Assembly: GCA_001302725.1 (NCBI GenBank)
Contig: LIZU01000044.1
Span: 1 to 7,758, forward strand
Length of the DNA: 7,758 bases
Source: a candidate division Zixibacteria bacterium DG_27
GTDB lineage: Bacteria; Zixibacteria; MSB-5A5; DG-27
Direction: 5' to 3'
Shown here: one piece after another, positions 5,130 to 7,758 of the stretch
Layout: every line of letters starts with the position of its first letter
Position numbering within the stretch: position 1 is the first letter of the stretch
The notes under the pieces: model-generated
What the model saw: the letters and a program-made list of their open reading frames with translations, nothing else
The model's database searches: none
What the model was told of the DNA's origin: nothing
Program-made: the position numbers and the translations under genes

Positions 5130-6779
5130 ATGTCCGAGCTGATGACAGAGCTTTTGGCGAGCATCCCGATTTTCGCCCGCTTCAGCGGCCAGCAACTGAA
5201 TAATATCTCCAGGCTTATGGAGAAGAGGCGTTATCCCGCAGATCATCTTCTCTTCGAGGAGGGCAGCTCGGGGGATACTTTCTACGTGATTATCTCCGGC
5301 GAGGTCGAGATTCAGAAAGAGTCCGCCGAAGGGGGTGACAAGGTCACTCTGGCGGTGAGGGGATCCGGAGATTTCTTCGGGGAGATGGCACTAATCCAGA
5401 ATGCTCCCCGCTTTGCCAGTGCCAAAACCGTCCAAGAGTGTCAGATGTTAGAACTGCCCAAGCAGAGATTTCTCTCCCTTCTGGGGTCAAATCCGGTCCT
5501 GGCTAATCAGATAATGGGAGCTTTGTCCTACCGACTGCGGGAGTCAGACCTCCACCTGATAGAGGATTTGAAGAGGAAGAATCGGGAACTGCGAGAGGCT
5601 TACGACCTCCAGATGCGATTGGCCTCCGAACTCCAGAAGAGCAACCAGCAGCTTCAGGAGGCTAAAGAGTTTCTGGATCGAATCATCTCTGCCACCCCGA
5701 ACGCTATCATCGTCACTGACCCCAAAGGAGAAATAGTAACTTTCAACGAGACCGCGACTCGATTCTTCGGGTATCCCCTGGAGGAGGTAAAAGGGAAAAA
5801 CGCCATAGTGTTGTTCGCCGAAACTGCTCATAGCTCGCTCCAGGAGAGTATTGACCGGGCACTGAGGCAAAACCTCTTGGTGCGGGAGGAGATCACTGCC
5901 CAGAGGCGAGACGGCAGTTATTTTCTGACCCAGCTTACCGCCACCGGCCTTCGCGATGAAGGGGGGCTGACGATCGGAGCTCTGGCCATAATCGACGACA
6001 TAACCGAGGAGAAGAATTTAGAAAGACAGGCTCTAGAGCTGGAGCAGATGGCCTCCCGAGGAGAGATGGCCGCCGAGGTCGCCCACGAACTCAACAACTA
6101 CATCAGCATCTTGGGGGGGAATCTGGAACTTCTGCCCTATGCTATGGCCAAGGGGGAATCCCTCAAAATAAAGGAAAAGTTGGGAGCCATGAGGGAAGCC
6201 ATTGACAAGATGACTCTCTTCACCGAGAACCTTATGAGCCTCTCTCAACAGAAGGTCAATTTCGTTCCCTGCAATCTGAGCCTCTTTTTGGATAACGAGC
6301 TGGCGTTCATCAAACCCCAGGCACGCTTCCGCCAGATCCATTTCAGGACTTCCTGGGACCCAAACCTCCCGGCAATTCAAGCCGACCCTAACCGCCTGCA
6401 ACAGCTCTTTTACAATCTGTTCAACAACGCCGCCGACGCCCTCTCGGACGTTGAATCCAGAAAAAGAGAGATCTCAGTCTCAACACGTTTTCTGCCTCAG
6501 CAGGGGATGGTGGAAATAGAGGTAACCGACACTGGCGCCGGCATCAAAAGGGAACATCTTGACCACCTTTTCGAGAAGCGATTCACCACCAAGCCAAAGG
6601 GGCACGGCTTTGGGCTTCTGACGATCAAGCGAGTTGTGCAGGTTCACGGGGGAGAGATCTCGGTAGAGTCCGAGGAGGAAGTGGGCACCACCTTTACAGT
6701 CCTCTTGCCGATCAAGCGGCCAGTCGAAACGTTGAAACCTAAAGAATTCACCTCTTCGGAGAAAGTCAGGATTTCCTGA
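5130..6779 (+). CDS. hybrid sensor: cyclic-nucleotide-binding domain, PAS domain and histidine kinase
   Basis: This 549-residue soluble histidine kinase has no membrane segment. Residues about 12-125 form a CRP-like cyclic-nucleotide-binding domain. Its phosphate-binding cassette FFGEMALIQNAPRFASA (82-98) keeps Gly84, Glu85 and Arg94, so cAMP or cGMP binding is plausible. A charged, probably coiled-coil linker spans about 136-182. A PAS domain follows (about 183-292), with FLDRIISATPNAIIVTD and the PAS-type RRDGSYF. The dimerisation/phosphoacceptor helix carries GEMAAEVAHELNN with His319. The ATPase domain has the N box NLFNNAADAL (429-438), G1 DTGAGI (467-472), F box LFEKRFTTKPKG and G2 GHGFGL (491-496). 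All kinase motifs are intact. The ATG at 5130 is preceded by AAGGG (5116-5120) at 9 bp spacing. There is no receiver domain, and no response regulator is visible. It lies 8 bp upstream of a DUF3307-type gene, followed by a nucleotidyl cyclase, which suggests that the cyclase product is the ligand. Confidence 0.93.
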   Translation: MSELMTELLASIPIFARFSGQQLNNISRLMEKRRYPADHLLFEEGSSGDTFYVIISGEVEIQKESAEGGDKVTLAVRGSGDFFGEMALIQNAPRFASAKTVQECQMLELPKQRFLSLLGSNPVLANQIMGALSYRLRESDLHLIEDLKRKNRELREAYDLQMRLASELQKSNQQLQEAKEFLDRIISATPNAIIVTDPKGEIVTFNETATRFFGYPLEEVKGKNAIVLFAETAHSSLQESIDRALRQNLLVREEITAQRRDGSYFLTQLTATGLRDEGGLTIGALAIIDDITEEKNLERQALELEQMASRGEMAAEVAHELNNYISILGGNLELLPYAMAKGESLKIKEKLGAMREAIDKMTLFTENLMSLSQQKVNFVPCNLSLFLDNELAFIKPQARFRQIHFRTSWDPNLPAIQADPNRLQQLFYNLFNNAADALSDVESRKREISVSTRFLPQQGMVEIEVTDTGAGIKREHLDHLFEKRFTTKPKGHGFGLLTIKRVVQVHGGEISVESEEEVGTTFTVLLPIKRPVETLKPKEFTSSEKVRIS

Positions 6780-6787
6780 GTGGAACC

Positions 6788-7150
6788 ATGGACCCGATAC
6801 TGTACCTACTTCTAGGACACTACTTAGGCGATTACGGGATGCAATCCGACGAGACCGCCGGCAATAAGAGAAATTCTATCGTAGTCTTAACCAGGCATGT
6901 TGTCACCTACACCCTGAGCATCGCCGCGGTGTTGCTCATATACTATCTGGTCGAGACCCCAGCGCAATTCGCCTGGGAGTTCATGGGAGTGAGCCTGCTG
7001 GTCATCTTCGTCATACACTGGATCCAGGACTATTCCAAGCTCCACCTCCTCCCCGACACCAAGCAAACCTATTACTTTGACCAGGTTATGCACGTAGCGG
7101 TGCTGTATTTCTTCCGCGTTATTGCCTACAAGACTGGATATATCTCGTGA
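6788..7150 (+). CDS. DUF3307-type small membrane protein with conserved His/Asp residues
   Basis: This 120-residue protein has hydrophobic segments at about 1-14, 37-56, 64-79 and 100-114. The pattern fits DUF3307: LGHYLGDYGMQSDE (9-22), a His in TRHVV (37), HWIQDYSK (77-84) and FDQVMHVAVL (97-106). H11, D15, Q19, D21, H37, H77, D81, D98, Q99 and H102 are polar and sit in or next to membrane segments. This suggests a membrane-embedded metal or catalytic site, but no function is established that I know of. The gene begins 8 bp after the kinase stop and ends 2 bp before the cyclase ATG, or overlaps its alternative GTG by 4 bp, so it is almost certainly in the same operon. The Shine-Dalgarno site before the ATG is weak. 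A role in signalling is inferred from position only. Confidence 0.75.
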   Translation: MDPILYLLLGHYLGDYGMQSDETAGNKRNSIVVLTRHVVTYTLSIAAVLLIYYLVETPAQFAWEFMGVSLLVIFVIHWIQDYSKLHLLPDTKQTYYFDQVMHVAVLYFFRVIAYKTGYIS

Positions 7151-7152
7151 AA

Positions 7153-7758
7153 ATGGGAGGTTCGAGCCAGCTCCGCTTACTGGAGTCGGTAAGTAAGTAT
7201 CTGCCAAGGTTGCTAATCCAGCAGAGATTCAAGCGACCTGGGGGACAATCTGTTTTCGCAGACTTCTTCCCAGGCAGCCTCCTCTTTGCAGACATCTCTG
7301 GATTTATCGCCGTATCGGAGAAGCTGGCAGCCTCCGGCAAAAGGGGAGCGGAAGAGCTAACCTCCATAATGAACCGGGCCTTCGCCACCCTCAACCGGAT
7401 CATCTTCCGACACGGTGGTGACATTCTCAAATTCGGGGGGGATGCGGTCTTGGTGTTCTTTCGCGGCGACCATCACCCTCTCGATAGCCTCCGTTGCGGG
7501 AGAGCTTTGCAGGAGCATATGCGCAAAAACCGCTTGGTGGAAACAAGCCAGGGGGTTTTTCCCTTAGAGTTACACCTGGGAGTGAACTCCGGAACCCTGT
7601 TGTCCGCCAGCGTTGGGGAGGCCGAAAGCAAGCTGGAACACATCGTTCTCGGGAGGGACGTCAACCTCACCTTTCGGGCGGCTGATCAGGCGGGAAGCGG
7701 AGAGATGAAAATCACCCCCCACTGCTATGAGAGAGTGTCAGACCAGGTGGAGGTCCAA
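7153..7758 (+). CDS. class III adenylate/guanylate cyclase, N-terminal part (3' end outside window)
   Basis: This class III nucleotidyl cyclase makes cAMP or cGMP from ATP or GTP. The 202 codons seen have no stop and run off the window. A short N-terminal stretch (1-40, with KYLPRLLIQQRFKRPG) leads into the catalytic domain. LLFADISGF (43-51) carries the first metal Asp (D47). GAEELTSIMNRAFATL (65-80) and RHGGDILKFGGDAVLVFF (86-103) follow, with Lys93 and the second metal Asp D97. GRDVNLTFRAAD (167-178) holds the catalytic Asn171 and Arg175. The purine-selecting residue cannot be assigned safely. The KRGAEEL and FRHGGDILKFGGDA style resembles soluble-adenylate-cyclase-like proteins, which often continue into a second cyclase domain and an AAA/TPR region. 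Alternative start GTG at 7147 overlaps the DUF3307 stop (GTGA) and has GGA at better spacing; ATG 7153 is the conservative choice. Coupling to the upstream genes is likely. Confidence 0.88.
   Translation, partial: MGGSSQLRLLESVSKYLPRLLIQQRFKRPGGQSVFADFFPGSLLFADISGFIAVSEKLAASGKRGAEELTSIMNRAFATLNRIIFRHGGDILKFGGDAVLVFFRGDHHPLDSLRCGRALQEHMRKNRLVETSQGVFPLELHLGVNSGTLLSASVGEAESKLEHIVLGRDVNLTFRAADQAGSGEMKITPHCYERVSDQVEVQ

Noticed and set aside
6590..6617. Inverted repeat AAGCCAAAG / CTTTGGGCTT in the kinase gene
   Set aside because: It needs a bulge and encodes the conserved G2-box region, so codon constraint plus chance explains it well enough.

Overview
This is bacterial chromosomal DNA, probably from an uncultured or poorly sampled lineage. 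An NAD-dependent DNA ligase (LigA), Shine-Dalgarno sites, a sigma-70-type promoter and histidine-kinase signalling all point to Bacteria. Base composition looks moderate (roughly mid-50s % G+C by eye, not computed) and even across the window, and TTG starts occur. I cannot place it in a phylum. I see no insertion sequence, tRNA, rRNA, CRISPR array or phage gene.

Layout. (1) Positions 1-2890, plus strand: the 3' end of ligA, an AI-2E/PerM-family membrane protein, a 189-bp gap that can fold into two competing stem-loops, and a YihY/BrkB-family membrane protein. (2) Positions 2978-4853, minus strand, read right to left: a PLP-dependent class I aminotransferase of the Aro8/LysN/MocR-like type with its own good promoter, then a 61-residue acidic protein whose reading frame overlaps a 147-residue minimal nucleotidyltransferase. 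The last two form a bicistronic, toxin-antitoxin-like pair. An inverted repeat lies just ahead of the pair, and a perfect 10-bp inverted repeat lies inside the nucleotidyltransferase gene. (3) Positions 5130-7758, plus strand: a tight three-gene unit made of a histidine kinase with an N-terminal cyclic-nucleotide-binding domain and a PAS domain, a small DUF3307-type membrane protein, and the start of a class III nucleotidyl cyclase that runs off the window.

How the genes may work together. The third block is the most coherent candidate system. The cyclase would make cAMP or cGMP, the kinase can bind a cyclic nucleotide through its N-terminal domain, and a membrane protein with conserved His/Asp residues sits between them. 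Cyclic-nucleotide synthesis would then feed directly into a histidine-kinase phosphorelay. No response regulator is visible, so the output is unknown. The other blocks look like housekeeping and envelope genes plus a small accessory gene pair.
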